A DNA stretch of 64,000 nt from Nitzschia sp. DOCU1 (lineage: Eukaryota; Bacillariophyta; Bacillariophyceae; Bacillariales; Bacillariaceae). The stretch lies in assembly GCA_951394045.1 (NCBI GenBank), contig OX595985.1, positions 930,001 through 994,000 of the forward strand, read 5' to 3'. The translations under genes and the position numbers were made by a program. Numbering within the stretch: the first letter of the stretch is position 1; every line of letters starts with the position of its first letter. Of this stretch, positions 42,113 to 53,291 are shown piece by piece. The notes under the pieces are model-generated. The model saw only the letters and a program-made list of their open reading frames with translations, searched no databases and was not told the origin of the DNA.

Positions 42113-43456
42113 ATGTATCTTCCATTCGAAGCAATGTCGTTTCTGACATCCTTGCTGCCGCCACCACCCAAGGTGGAGACTTCCTCGTCTGATGCAACTG
42201 TCACCATTGCCTCGCTTGGTGATGATGTGTTGCTTCAGATCTTCTCCTACTTGACAGCGTCGGATCTTGACTTTGGCGTGTCACTCGCGTGCAAGAGTCT
42301 CCAGTAAGTACAGATCTTTGCACCCGAGCACTCAGAGGGTATTTCATCGTTCTCAACGACCTCTTGAACCCCCACCAGTCGAATAGCCTCATCTCCCATC
42401 CTATGGAGGGATCTTTGTCGAATAACAGGAAAATCCAAGGCGGATATCCCACTGTGCACCGACGAGCCGTCGATCGACTCTGATTTTTACTTTTGCCTTT
42501 ACCACCGGGTACCTTGTGTACCGATGGATTTTGCAACGATTCGTCAAGCTCTAGATATTGCACCCCCTGGTAGCTCAATCACGCTGCTTCCTGGCGTCTA
42601 CGAGGAACGTCTTGTCATTAAAAGTTCTGTGCGAATCCGTGCGGCAGATCCAAAGCTTGGAGCCGCAGTCGTGTGGCATCATCGATGCCGTAATCACACG
42701 AAAGGGGGGAGTGGTGACTGCGACTGTGGTGGACGGGAGAATGAAAGCGTAGTGGAAGTAGAAGAGTCGTCCACGTACGTGTCGCTTCAGCACTTGACGT
42801 TGCTGCATTATACGGAGGGCACCGATCTATGGCGCGGAAATTGTGCTGTCTATTGCCGCGGCCGCTTGACGCACACCCATTTTGACGGCTGTTCTATCCA
42901 GAGTGATTCGGGACGAGGCATAGTGATATCCAATGGCGCAGAAGTCATTTTAGCCCGCTCCTCCGTCCACGATTGCGCGGCAACAGGTGTTTACCTAGGC
43001 GACGACGGTTCGTCGTTAGATATTGGCAATTCGAACATTCTTCGAAATGGCTTTGGCCGCCGCCCGCTCCAAGTTGGCGTCAGTGACCAAACCACATCTA
43101 CTCAAGGTATTCAACCTGGTCATTCCGGACTCTACGTCGAAGCAGCGGATGCCGACATTAGAAACACTCTTGTTGCGGGAAACTGCTTGACTGGCTTGAG
43201 CGTGGTGCGTGACGGCAATGTACACCTAAGTCACAACGCATTTGTAGGAAATGGAGCTGATCCCGTAGTGATCTTTCAAGATGAAGGCGACGTGGACGAC
43301 GATGATCGCTCGGAGGGTGGGGTCTATGAGCATTCAAATATCTTCGAATACGCGGCGCCGTCACCAGAAGAAATGGAAGCCAACATGATCCGTTGCCCTC
43401 AAATCCATCATCGACCACTTTCCAAAGAAATGCTCTTTGAAATCTACAACCCATGA
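42113..43456 (+). CDS. F-box protein with right-handed beta-helix (FBXO11-like layout)
   Basis: Exons 42113-42303 and 42379-43456 (75-nt GTAAGT...CCAG intron) give 422 residues. The splice completes the F-box: IASLGDDVLLQIFSYLTASD, then SLACKSLHRIASSPILWRDL. After a short linker, from FATIRQALDIAPPGSSITLL and PGVYEERLVI onward, the protein is a parallel beta-helix of the pectate-lyase/NosD type: GRGIVISNGAEVILARSSVH, ATGVYLGDDGSSL, HSGLYVEAADADIRNTLVAG, LTGLSVVRDGNVHLSHNAFV. F-box proteins link substrates to SCF ubiquitin ligases; the helix would be the substrate-binding part. In animals FBXO11 has this combination. The start is uncertain: ATGs at 41900 and 42134 are also in frame. Confidence 0.85.
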
Positions 43457-43650
43457 CGACATCTAACGCTACCGGTACAACGACCCATTATTCTTCGAGA
43501 GAGAACTTTGATTGATTTGTCTTCCTGATGGTGCATTGTTGTGAAAATCTTTCTGGCTGAATCATCGCATCGAATGCCATTGGACGTGCATACGCTGCCG
43601 AGTGACACCTCAGACCATACTATAAGGACACATTGTCTTTATCTTTATAG

Positions 43651-45370
43651 CTAATTTGAACTTATCCTTTGAACGTCATACATTCTAGTGCCATCTACGG
43701 CACAAACACCCCACCTGTAGATTTGAGGTTGCATTTTGACTTGGTTCCTACCTCTTTGTATGCCATCATCCCATAACACGGACACACAGTCTTCAGCATG
43801 CTCACTAGACCATCCCTTAATCTCAGTGACTGTACCTTGCAGAAGATTGCCGTCCTTGTCCGTGCGGTCGCCAAGACGGACTGGATTCCAATGCTCGCCT
43901 GGTTCGACCCTATCTCCGACTGCCACCGGTAGTTTATCTTCGATGTCCGCACGAGCCTTGCGCTTCTCACCTCTTGCCGAGGATTCTACTGATTGTTTTT
44001 TCCAAAAGCCCCAACACCGCCCATGACATATCGTGCTTGGTTCCAAGCACGTTCGACATCTTCTGGGTGCGTCACGATCAACATTGATGTCTCCGGCTTC
44101 GAGCTTGGAGAGGCGCCGACTGACTTTCTCAATCTGGCGAAGTAGAGTCCGTCGTTGATTTTTGTGTTCCGCTGCGGGCAATAAGGAATCTCGAATCTCG
44201 TTCAGACGGCGGATTTGTTCCTTCAACTCGTTTTCATCGAAAACTTCGATGAAGGTAAAATAGCAATCCTTCCATGTCGAGTGGCGACGACAATGGTACT
44301 CGCGCAAGGTGGATTGACAAGTGGGACATACCAGCACCAAGTCGCGACATACAGTGCAAATTCGAGAACCGCAGATTTCGTCAAAGCTAGTTTGGCATTC
44401 GACGCAACGCCCAACCACTTCGTTCTGAGGTTTCGTGGGATCCGGTTTCATCGCAACGCGTTGATCAAACACAAAGTTTAGGCCCTTATAGTACCCATCA
44501 TTGCCAAACTCTTCCAGATATCGGTGGATACCACCACTTAGTTGGCTAACGTCCTCTACTCCGCGCTTTCGCAGCATGACAGATGCCTTTTCGCAGCTGC
44601 ACAACGAATCCGAATGACAATGAGAAAACTAGTCACGGTGCGAATCCCACATCCAGCTCGAATACCTACCGTATTCCACCGGTACAATACATCAGCACCT
44701 TTTTGTCTTTCAACTCGTCGGCATATCTGGCGCAAAAATTTGAGTCAAACGAGCTGAAGGTGACCATTTCAGGGTTCATAGCTGCTTCTCCCGTCTTTGG
44801 AAGGACGAAATGTCCAATATCGTACTCGAAAGTGTTTCGTACATCGATCAATACGACCGGCTTGTCGCTTTCCACTATGGCAGAGTGGAACTCTGCGGGT
44901 GAAAGATGTTTTCCTGTCCCCGTCGGAATATCATCTACCCTGACCTGACCACCTGTGCTCACAATTTCCTTAACGATAGAAATCTTCAAATCTGGAAAGG
45001 GCTCCATCTCTCCTTCTTCTACTGATGAGAGTTTCCAGTCCACGTCGCGGAAGAAGAAATTTCGCTGATCCTCCCGTTCGAGAGGGGTAAGATCAGACCC
45101 ATCGGGCAAACCACATTGGAGAAGCAGGTGGAACGATTCCATCCGACGAATATATTCCTGAATGATCCCCTGGTTCACGCCCGACAAAGTACCATTGATC
45201 CCCTCCACGGCGAGCAAAAGTCTTCCTTTACAATTCAGCTCATGACACAGGTTCCGTTGAAATTCTTCCAATCGGTCGATGAACCATTCTGGTCGTTGAG
45301 AAAACGCAGTCGGGCATTCGGATGGGACAAAGTACTTGTAAAATAGCACTACCGCACTGTGAACCGTCAT
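43651..45370 (-). CDS. TrhO/YceA-type rhodanese fused to a MIB/HERC2-like domain
   Basis: Exons 45370-44670 and 44596-43651 (73-nt intron, joined inside an Arg codon) give 548 residues. The start is MTVHSAVVLFYKYF; the frame upstream lacks ATG. The N-domain (NCKGRLLLAVEGINGTLSG) and rhodanese domain (VVLIDVRNTFEYDIGHF, then active site MYCTGGIRCEKASVMLRKRG with Cys near 229) match TrhO/TSTD2 proteins; bacterial TrhO helps make 5-hydroxyuridine in tRNA. A Cys/His-rich block follows (CVECQTSF, CTVCRDLVLVCPTCQ). The last 90 residues (GDRVEPGEHW, GNLLQGTVTEIKGW, CVSVLWDDG, YRWG..GTRMYDV) resemble the MIB/HERC2 domain of ubiquitin ligases. The active site Cys is intact. No targeting signal is visible. 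Confidence 0.82.
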
Positions 45371-45775
45371 TATTCTTGTTGCTGGCAACAGTAACTACAT
45401 CCAACATGCGAGGTGGGGCTGCAATGGATGGAGAGATAAAATGTTGGTGGTTGTGGTGGTGGTTGTTGTTTGCGGTTCGCATTGTTGGATACTCTCCACC
45501 TTTGGGTGGACGACGGCCAGGATCCTCATCCATTTTTGCGCGCGTCGTGTCGTGCGCTGCCTGCATGTCAGTCTGTCTGTGGTTGGCGCCGGCAAGACCG
45601 CAAATAAGTATTGGCGAGCGCCGATCGGCGATTGCGCAGGCCGGGCTTCATTCGGTCAGAAAGAATTGCAATCGCTGAAGAAATTGCAGGCAGTAGTCTC
45701 GTCACAACAGTCACCTCCCTCCGACATCTGAAATTTCGAAAAGGTCGACCCAGTACCTTCCTTTTATCTTCCAGC
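45371..45775. other. Divergent promoter between rhodanese and TPR genes
   Basis: About 405 bp with a GT-rich patch at 45440-45475 (TGGTGGTTG-like). No gene is seen. The TPR frame is open upstream to 45611 without an ATG. Confidence 0.4.
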
Positions 45776-48399
45776 ATGATGGATCGTAACACCAACATGA
45801 TGAGGTTCCGTGTCGATCAGAAGACGCTGGACGCCATTCGATCCAATGCTGTTTCCATCGCTGATGTCGAGGCGTCAGAACGAAGTCAACGAACCGTTGC
45901 TGCCGACGAAAACAATCAGGATGTCGCGAATTCGCCAATCCAATACGACGATGGCTCTTGCAAACTTTTAGGCCATGCAGTTAGACGAAGGGTGACATCA
46001 CCGCTTCCGACAGTCAAAGAAGTGCAGGCAGGGCCTTCGTCATCATCCGATGAAGAGGACACAGTGGCAATGGATCGCAATGTAGTAGAGAACTTGAACA
46101 ACGCAGCATCGGGGCACGCTCTAAGGGGAAATGAAGCGGTTTCAATAATGTTATACAAGCGTGCTCTCACAATAACAACAGAAGAAGTCGGTAGAATACA
46201 ACGGCGGATGGAAAAGTGTAGAAAGGAACCAGAATACCTCCAGGACACGATTTATCAACTCTTGAGCAAAGAGTGGACCGAGGTGGCATTTATGATCGCT
46301 GAAATTAAGACAATGATGGCAATTATCTATGAACGAACGGGGGACTATGATCGAGCTATTAAAGCTTGCAAAGAAGCGCGTGATGTGTATCTACGACAGC
46401 TACGACGGGATAGCACACTTCAATCGGATGACTTTCCGAATGCAAAGGAAAACTTAGAAATGATGACGCAAATGGCTGCGAAATTGGACGAAGCAGCACA
46501 GACTTATGATTTGCGAAGGGACCTTCACGAAGAAGCATTGAAAATTCACGAGCAAATAAAAACTACCAAGAAACCCTCGGTGCGCGAAATGCTGTTTGAA
46601 GCGGCCTTTGACAAAGTTTCGGCTGCTCTCAATCTGGAACTGGAGAATTTGGGGAAGAATCATCCACAGGTGTCTGAGACTCTAGCTTTTCTAAGCAAGC
46701 TTCACCTGCTCAGAAATGATAGACATAGAGCTATACTAGCAATGGAAAGGGCGGCGAATGTTGCAGAGGTTGCGCTTGGGCCACAGCATCCTAGAACGGG
46801 GGCAAAGTTCTATGAGCTAGCCCGGCAGTACGAAAGTGCGGATCGTGACAAATATGATAAGTCTCACGCAGCGCTCTTTTACGAAAAGGCCCTTGACATC
46901 TACAAGGAGGCAGAAGGTGACTATTCCCGAATCATCGCGGTAATTTCCAATGATTTGGGTGTCCTCTACATCCAGCAAGGGCAAGTTAACCAGGCTATCG
47001 AAAGGCTCAATGAAGCCCTCGCTATATATGAGTCCTCTATTGACAAATTCAACGTCGTTTGTGCAGAGTCGGCTCAAGTATGGAGAAATTTAGCCGAGTG
47101 CTATGTTGTTCAGAAACAGTGGGACCTGGCAATTGTCAACTTTTCAAACGCACTTGCCGTTCAGCGAGACGCAAGAGAACTGTACGACAATACTAAAACA
47201 ACTGCTCCCAACATTGAAAACTTTCCTTTCACTACGGACGAAGATATTGCAGATACTATGAAACGGCTTGGAAAGGCATATGCTGCAAAGCACCTATATG
47301 ACAAAGCCTGCGGGGTGCTTCTTGAGGCTCTTACGATTTTTCAGGGTGCGTGTGAGCAAGCGAAAGCTAGGGTTAAGAAGATTTCTTCACTAGATCTGGC
47401 TGACAAGCAGGATGAGATTGCCAACATAATATATTGCCTTGCCGAAGTGAAAGAAGCTGATAATAAGAACGACGAGGCGGAAAAACTCTACGAAGAAGCC
47501 TTGCAACTACGCCTACACTCTGACACAATCCGACCGAAAGACAAAAAGCTGAATCACGTCCACATCGCCATGTCATTGGCGGGCATTGGAAACATGCGCA
47601 TGGTCAAGGGGGAATATGAGCAAGCATTCAAAGCGTACAACGAAGCGATCCAAAGTATCAGGAAACAAGGTAAGATGTGAAAAGCTCTATTTTGGTTTCG
47701 AAGCAATGTAATCTCACGTCTCGTATCATATTGAAATTGACAGACCTTCCGGAATATCATCCAATTGTCCAAATGCTATGGGATCGGTCGAGAAAAGCTG
47801 GGCAGAAGATGACGGAAGAAAATAATTCGAGAAAAGTAGGGCAGAAGATGACGGAAGAAAACGACTCAACTCTGCAATTGAAAGAGACAGAATCGGAGAC
47901 AGTCGACTCTTTCGCGGGGATTCAGCTACTCAACACCGATGATGGGGTTAACGGGGACGGCGAAGAGTTGTCAGGTATTGGCCAGGACGTAACAGGGTGC
48001 CTGCAGCTGAACACTTGGTACCAAACAGCATCTCGACTTGAAAAGAAAGCCAGAGCAAAGAAAGAGAAGGGCGATATAAACGGCGCAATCGAAGATACCA
48101 AGCACGTACTAGAATTCCGCAAAGCTTATCTTGCAAAGACACGGGAGAACAAGAAACCGACGGCAAAATCGGGTCAACAAGTTGCGCATACACTTGTGGA
48201 GCTGGCAAAGCTTCAATTGATTAAGGAGGATGTTGGTGAAGCGGAGGACTTGTTGCGGGAAGCAATGGCTATCTACAAGTCTATCGGACTTTCGAAGAGC
48301 GCAGACTGTGTCCAGGAAATAAAGCGAGAATTGGACCGTCTGAAATGGCAAGGCAGAACTCAAGGCCGTTTACGTTCTTCTTGCATAAGGCTGAGATAA
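45776..48399 (+). CDS. Kinesin-light-chain-like TPR protein
   Basis: Exons 45776-47669 and 47744-48399 (74-nt GTAAGA...ACAG intron, joined inside an Asp codon) give 849 residues. I start at the first ATG of MMDRNTNMMRF. After an acidic leader, eight or more TPRs with kinesin-light-chain spacing cover most of the protein: IYERTGDYDRAIKACKEARD, GKNHPQVSETLAFLSKLHLL, LGPQHPRTGAKFYELARQYE, LGVLYIQQGQVNQAIERLNE, KMRMVKGEYEQAFKAYNEA-like blocks near the splice. The second exon adds KGDINGAIEDTKHVLEFR and LLREAMAIYKSIG. No kinesin-binding coiled coil is evident, so a general TPR scaffold is as likely as a motor adaptor. Exon 2 holds a 39-bp tandem duplication. The 3' end is 70 bases from the convergent HAD gene. 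Confidence 0.8.
47788..47865 (+). repeat. 39-bp tandem duplication in coding sequence
   Basis: Two adjacent 39-bp units (47788-47826 and 47827-47865) encode SRKAGQKMTEENN and SRKVGQKMTEEND. They differ at only a few bases and keep the frame, so the duplication is recent. Confidence 0.9.
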
Positions 48400-48469
48400 C
48401 ATTCAGCCGATGCTTCAAAGACTTTCATTTGTTGGTTTCTCCGCGTGCAAATAAGTTCACTCCCGTTCA

Positions 48470-50200
48470 TCAAAATAGGTCGAATGAAGGGGCACTAGCA
48501 GCCTGCTTGATATATAGGGAGAGTCTGATAGGATTTTCTTCAGTAAGGCTCAGAATGTCTTGAACAGTCATCGTAGAGAAAACTTCTCTGGAAAATTCCA
48601 AGTCGGTTCCTTCAACCTTGATCATGAGTACCTTGCTACCCACTCGCACGTCTTCGACGTCTTCTGGGGAGAATGCAAAAACCCCAGACGCTCTATCCAA
48701 TTGTGCTATTCCCATAACTTCTTTCATCGTACGAGTGTCGCGATCTCGCAACGGTGCAGTCACGTCAGTGGAGCAGTCTTCACGTATTATTCGGAAAGCA
48801 CGCGGGATCTCTTGCATGGAAGCACCTGATACAGTTGTCTCCGATGGCTTGTCTGGGACAATGACAGAAATAAACTCTTCCACGCCTGCCGTAGTAGACG
48901 AATCAGCCCCTCTCATGTCTCGTAGGGACGGCGAACCTTGTGCCGGCCTATCCAAAGGTTGTGCCAAAACACCTTCGGCGTGCCACTCCATTATAACAGA
49001 ACTCAAATGGTGGAACTCCTCTGCAATTGCGTCTACAAACTCTCTCGCAAACGAATCGGCAAGGTAATCGTCCGCACCAATAGCCATTTCCACCACTTGT
49101 TTATCGGAAATCTTCTTAAGAAAGTCACCGACATCTTTGCCGTCTACAGCTTCTGTCTTATTCGTAGTAGCGTCCGTTTTAAGATTTGCCGGCAACTTGT
49201 CACGAACCAGCTCCGTCGCCCACACGGTTCTCATTTTCAGATCTTTGGCAGCCACAATATCCTTGACGAAATCGTCACCGACGTGAACCCAGTAGGGTCC
49301 TGCTTCGATATCGTTACTCTCAATATCAAAGGATATGACATCCTGTGTTACTGGGTGCGCCGCAGCTTGCCGTATGGCTTCCAAGTAGACTCGCTTATCG
49401 GGCTTGCTGACTCCCACCTGCTCGGCATTAACGCAGAAATCAAAATACTTTTCCAGTATTCCCACTCTTCTAGGATCTGAATTTCCATCGGTAATGGCAC
49501 CAATCAACAAAGGTAGTCCTTGAGAAGTTTTCAGTTTGGATATCTTTTCCAGGCAGTCGACAGCCCTTGATACTAAATTATCAGGAATGGCATCGTGCCG
49601 TGCGGTCGCCCAGACATCAAAAGCTTTTTCAGCAAAGGCAGTAGCATCGCTGTTGGAATATCCATTGTGCTCTTCCAATACCTTTTGAATCGCATCAGTG
49701 CGAAGCAGAGTCAAGAGAGTCGCCGACGTCGCCTCCTCGCCAAGGAGAGGGCTGTATCTCGTTCTGTTCGCTTGGAATAAGTCGCCCATCACCTTTTCAA
49801 CTCGTTTAGGCTGTTTGATTTTGTGCTCGTCCAAAAAAGCCGCCAAAGCATCGTTCGCTGCATTAATGCAACCATAGGTCTTCCAGAGAGTATTGTCGAG
49901 GTCAAAGGTGATGATCCGTACTTCACTCTTGAGATTCATGACAATGCCACTTTCTTCGAGATCCAAGCCAGCAGACGATTTCCCTTCGTTGTACATTCGT
50001 TCCCAACGAGAAAGGTCGTCTTCGGAGAATGAGCTATCGGTGGAAAAGCTCTGTAGTAAAAAAGGTGCTCGAAAATGCGGTCGACGGATTGTCGGCCGAC
50101 GAAGGCACCGCCGAAGTGCCGACGACGCCAGAAAAGCAGGGAATGCAATGATTTCGACGCAGAAATGAAGAAACAACACGATCCAAAAGACGTCTCTCAT
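48470..50200 (-). CDS. Plastid-targeted HAD-superfamily hydrolase with C-terminal extension
   Basis: Single exon of 576 residues with an ATG start. The leader (RDVFWIVLFLHFCVEIIA) is followed by FPAFLASSALRRCLRRP, a diatom bipartite plastid signal with Phe at +1 and a basic transit peptide. HAD motifs are complete: motif I ITFDLDNTLWK near residue 97, motif II IGAITDGNSD, motif III KPDKRVYLEA, motif IV WVHVGDDFVKDIVAAKDL. It should therefore be a phosphatase or related phosphotransferase acting in the plastid. The last 220 residues are not HAD; they include acidic low-complexity sequence and a compact end (VRVGSKVLMIKVEGTDLEFS) of unknown family. The substrate is unknown. Confidence 0.82.
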   Translation of the reverse strand: MRDVFWIVLFLHFCVEIIAFPAFLASSALRRCLRRPTIRRPHFRAPFLLQSFSTDSSFSEDDLSRWERMYNEGKSSAGLDLEESGIVMNLKSEVRIITFDLDNTLWKTYGCINAANDALAAFLDEHKIKQPKRVEKVMGDLFQANRTRYSPLLGEEATSATLLTLLRTDAIQKVLEEHNGYSNSDATAFAEKAFDVWATARHDAIPDNLVSRAVDCLEKISKLKTSQGLPLLIGAITDGNSDPRRVGILEKYFDFCVNAEQVGVSKPDKRVYLEAIRQAAAHPVTQDVISFDIESNDIEAGPYWVHVGDDFVKDIVAAKDLKMRTVWATELVRDKLPANLKTDATTNKTEAVDGKDVGDFLKKISDKQVVEMAIGADDYLADSFAREFVDAIAEEFHHLSSVIMEWHAEGVLAQPLDRPAQGSPSLRDMRGADSSTTAGVEEFISVIVPDKPSETTVSGASMQEIPRAFRIIREDCSTDVTAPLRDRDTRTMKEVMGIAQLDRASGVFAFSPEDVEDVRVGSKVLMIKVEGTDLEFSREVFSTMTVQDILSLTEENPIRLSLYIKQAASAPSFDLF

Positions 50201-50840
50201 GATCCTTCCCCCGACGTGTGACCAGGATATGGAGGGCTCAGTTATTTGTAATGTTGTAGTTGCTTTGGTTCATCGATGGCATCAAATCAAAGAATGAACC
50301 TTTGTCTGCGTGTCAGCATTTTGCTTCGTTCGTCGTGTGAAGTGCATCGTGTGGTGGTGGCACATACAGACGCATGCAGTACATATTGTACTAGACGACT
50401 CATTCGAACAATGGACTGTCTGCGATTGAGTGACGTCATTCGTCGTCTTTCGTGATGACAAGACAGCTCTGTGAAAGCAAGGAAGATAAATCAGAATCAA
50501 ACGCAAGAGGATTGCGATTACGACGGTGAAGTAGCTAGAAGGCTCCTTCCACCTGGATGTTCATGTTCTAGGCGGCCGCGCCTTCACTTGCGCCCTGGCT
50601 AAAAGAAGCTTTACGCGAAACCAGCATCAGCTCTTTTCACACCGAGAAACCATAGTCTAATCCATTACTCCTTCTCTTGTCCTAAAGTTTCCTTTGTCAG
50701 TCCGCCAGTGATCCAAAATCAAAAAAAGGCAGGAGAGTTCTTGGTGCGAGGATCCCGTCCATACATGCAAAGAGTCTACACATACTTTCAGGCCACCCCC
50801 CACCAATCAATCTCTCCTCCATCAAATAGTCGAAAAAGTT
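50201..50840. other. Upstream region of the HAD gene, 3' flank of the helicase
   Basis: About 640 bp with no gene. It has a full palindrome TGACGTCA at 50431-50438 about 230 bp upstream of the plastid HAD start, and a NotI-type GCGGCCGC at 50572-50579. Confidence 0.35.
50431..50438. promoter_or_regulatory. Palindromic TGACGTCA, candidate bZIP/CO2-cAMP element
   Basis: An exact 8-bp palindrome upstream of a plastid-targeted protein gene. TGACGT elements control CO2-responsive genes in P. tricornutum; whether this one is used is unknown. Confidence 0.35.
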
Positions 50841-52267
50841 CTAGCCAACATAGAGGCTGCGATCAATGATCGGCGGGATCGGGCGAATCTCGGTGCCCAG
50901 CTCCTGCTCTACACGTCGCAAGCCCTGTCGGTCATCGTGGGTGATGAGATTCACCGCCAAACCCAAGTGTCCGAAACGTCCCGAACGACCGATACGGTGC
51001 AAGTAGGTTTCGCTGTTCTTGGGGAAGTCAAAGTTGATGACAACATTCACCGATTGAATATCGATACCTCGAGTAAAGAGATCTGTAGACAGACGATGGA
51101 TGCATGAGATCAATAAAAGTACAAAACAGCAAATGCTGCTTCAGCGCCCCCAGATTATAACATACCTGAAGTCACCAAGTGTCGGGTCGCCCCATTGCGG
51201 AATTCGTGAAATACCCTGTTTCTGTTCGCCTGCTGCATCTTTGCGTGAATGTAGTAACACGAGTACCCCAGCTCTGTGATCTTTTTCGCAAGCAACTCCA
51301 CTCGGTTGACCGAGTTGCAGAAAATGATGCTTTGATTGATTTCAAGCTTCGAGAACAGAGTGTTGAGGCAGTGGACCTTTTGCCTCTCCTCAACATAAGC
51401 GTAGAATTGAGTGATACCACGGAGGGTGAGCTCGTCCATCAGGTTGATACTGTAAGGGCTAGGGACGAACTGTTTGCAAAACGCCTTGACAGTGACTGGG
51501 AACGTCGCACTGAACAAGCAGATTTGGTGCTTTGGGTCGCAGTTGTTGATGATTTGCTCCAGGACCGGTTGAAATTCGGGCGATAGTAGCTTGTCGGCTT
51601 CATCCATGATAATAGTTTTGACCTTGCTTAAGTCTGCCACCTTCTTAGATGACAAGTCAAGAATACGTCCAGGGGTAGCAACAATAATGTGCACAGTATT
51701 GTAGAGACGCATGATATCGTCTTTCAAGGACGTTCCACCGGTGGTCACCATACATTGGACGCCCATGTGTTTACCGATTTCCTTGACAATCGCTGATGTC
51801 TGCAGCGCGAGTTCCCTCGTGGGAATCAGGATCAAGACTGGACGAGGCGACAGAGAAAAAACGCAACAATTAGCATTGAAAATCAAATATGAAGCCAGCC
51901 ACGAAAACGTCCTCAGGATCCTACCTTGAATGTGTTTGGCTGCCGTGTCCGTCTTCTCTAAGCAGGGGATAATATAAGCTGCTGTCTTTCCAGTGCCGTT
52001 CTTTGCTCGGGCCAGGACATTCCGATCCTGCAGGATGATCGGGATAGCTTCCTCTTGGATAGGGCTGGGTCTTTCAAAACCCTTTTCGAAAATGCCCATC
52101 AATAGCTCTCGTTTCAAAAAGAAATCTTCGAATTCTCTTCCTTTCGTATCAGTGACATCTTCCGTCTTGTAACGGGTGTCTTTATTGGGTTGAACGAGGC
52201 CATCCTTGTAGGAGCCCGTTCCTGAAACGACAGTCTTGCCGTTCCCGTTCGATTGTATGGATGCCAT
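50841..52267 (-). CDS. DDX6: DEAD-box RNA helicase DDX6/Dhh1
   Basis: Exons 52267-51925, 51837-51166, 51082-50841 (introns of 87 and 83 nt) give 418 residues. All helicase motifs are present: the Q-motif region [72 protein letters not shown], and [30 protein letters not shown] and the C-terminal EIRPIPP block are typical of DDX6/Dhh1, the decapping activator and translational repressor of P-bodies. The first intron is 87 nt, divisible by three, and has no stop, so retention would add 29 residues before LILIPTREL. Confidence 0.93.
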
Positions 52268-53291
52268 TTTCAGGTTGTGGTAGCTGGCACTTCACTCTCG
52301 TAGCTTGATTAAAGCAGTAGTAAGTTGACCTGCTTGAAACAAAGTAGTGGACTTTGAAAGAGCAACTGTCAATGATAGATTGACTTGCGAAATTCACACT
52401 TCTACTCGTAGTTGGCGGATGGACAGGAGTCTCGTATCTTGTGTGTAGAAATCTACACCGTGTCAGTACTGGAGGAAAGAGCTGGTTATTCCCCGTGGCC
52501 GGATGATCCCTTCTCGCCTATTTATCTTTCTTTCAATCTGTCAAAAGCTAAAAGCACTTTGAAGGACCTCTTATTATCTGTCCCCAACCTGCTTATAATC
52601 TTGCTGTTACTTCTTCAAGCGTCGATGTAATTGCAACACACCAACTCTGTTGAGATCTTATTGCACCCGATGCATGCCTTTGGCTTTGGAACGCCGCTTG
52701 CTATCCGTTGCCCCCAGCCTCTCTGCCGACGACAGCCCTCTCGCGGTTGGCGAAATCCCACTCGTACGGTCGACACGTAATCTTCCGTAGGAAACCCGGA
52801 ATCCCAACTAACGTGTGACGCCGTGTGATGTCTTCGAGTGTTCTCCTTCTTTCTCGAGTATGTATTATACGTAAATTAGGTAGCATTAACCCTTTGATGT
52901 CTTGTGCGAAACTAAATTAAATTATTCTTAAAACTCAAGTTTACGAGTGTCTAAGGGTTAACAAGTCATCGGATCACTACCTATCTATTATACCTACAAC
53001 CCTCGTCCGCATTCGGGCAACCGCACAAATGATGGGGCCAGCGAGAGGATGGACAGACGACGTGGCTACTATTGAATGCCAGTTTGTAAATTGTGGAGAA
53101 TCTAGTATCAGTAGTAGCAAGAGTAGGATTGCAAAATCTGATTAGAAAATCTATCTACTCATAGAAAGTGTATGTAGAGAGAGAGAGAGAGATAGAAATA
53201 CATTTGCAAGTGATGCGGTAGCACTTTATGAGGAGCTCAGGACCTTCCAAGCGAAGGGTGCATGGTTCGACTGCCTTTTCAGGGGAGAACG
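52268..53291. other. Intergenic region between DDX6 promoter and PLP-enzyme gene end
   Basis: About 1 kb without a supported gene. It holds an (AG)n microsatellite at 53176-53190 and a short inverted repeat around 52888 and 52956 (TTAACCCTT / AAGGGTTAA) that flanks about 60 bp of AT-rich sequence. Confidence 0.4.

Noticed and set aside
52888..52965. TTAACCCTT/AAGGGTTAA inverted repeat as a transposon end pair
   Set aside because: Nine-base arms, no flanking duplication, no coding content; likely chance.
53240..53285. GGTTCGACTGCC resembling a tRNA T-loop
   Set aside because: The anticodon stem has a five-base loop and no acceptor stem pairs; not a tRNA.
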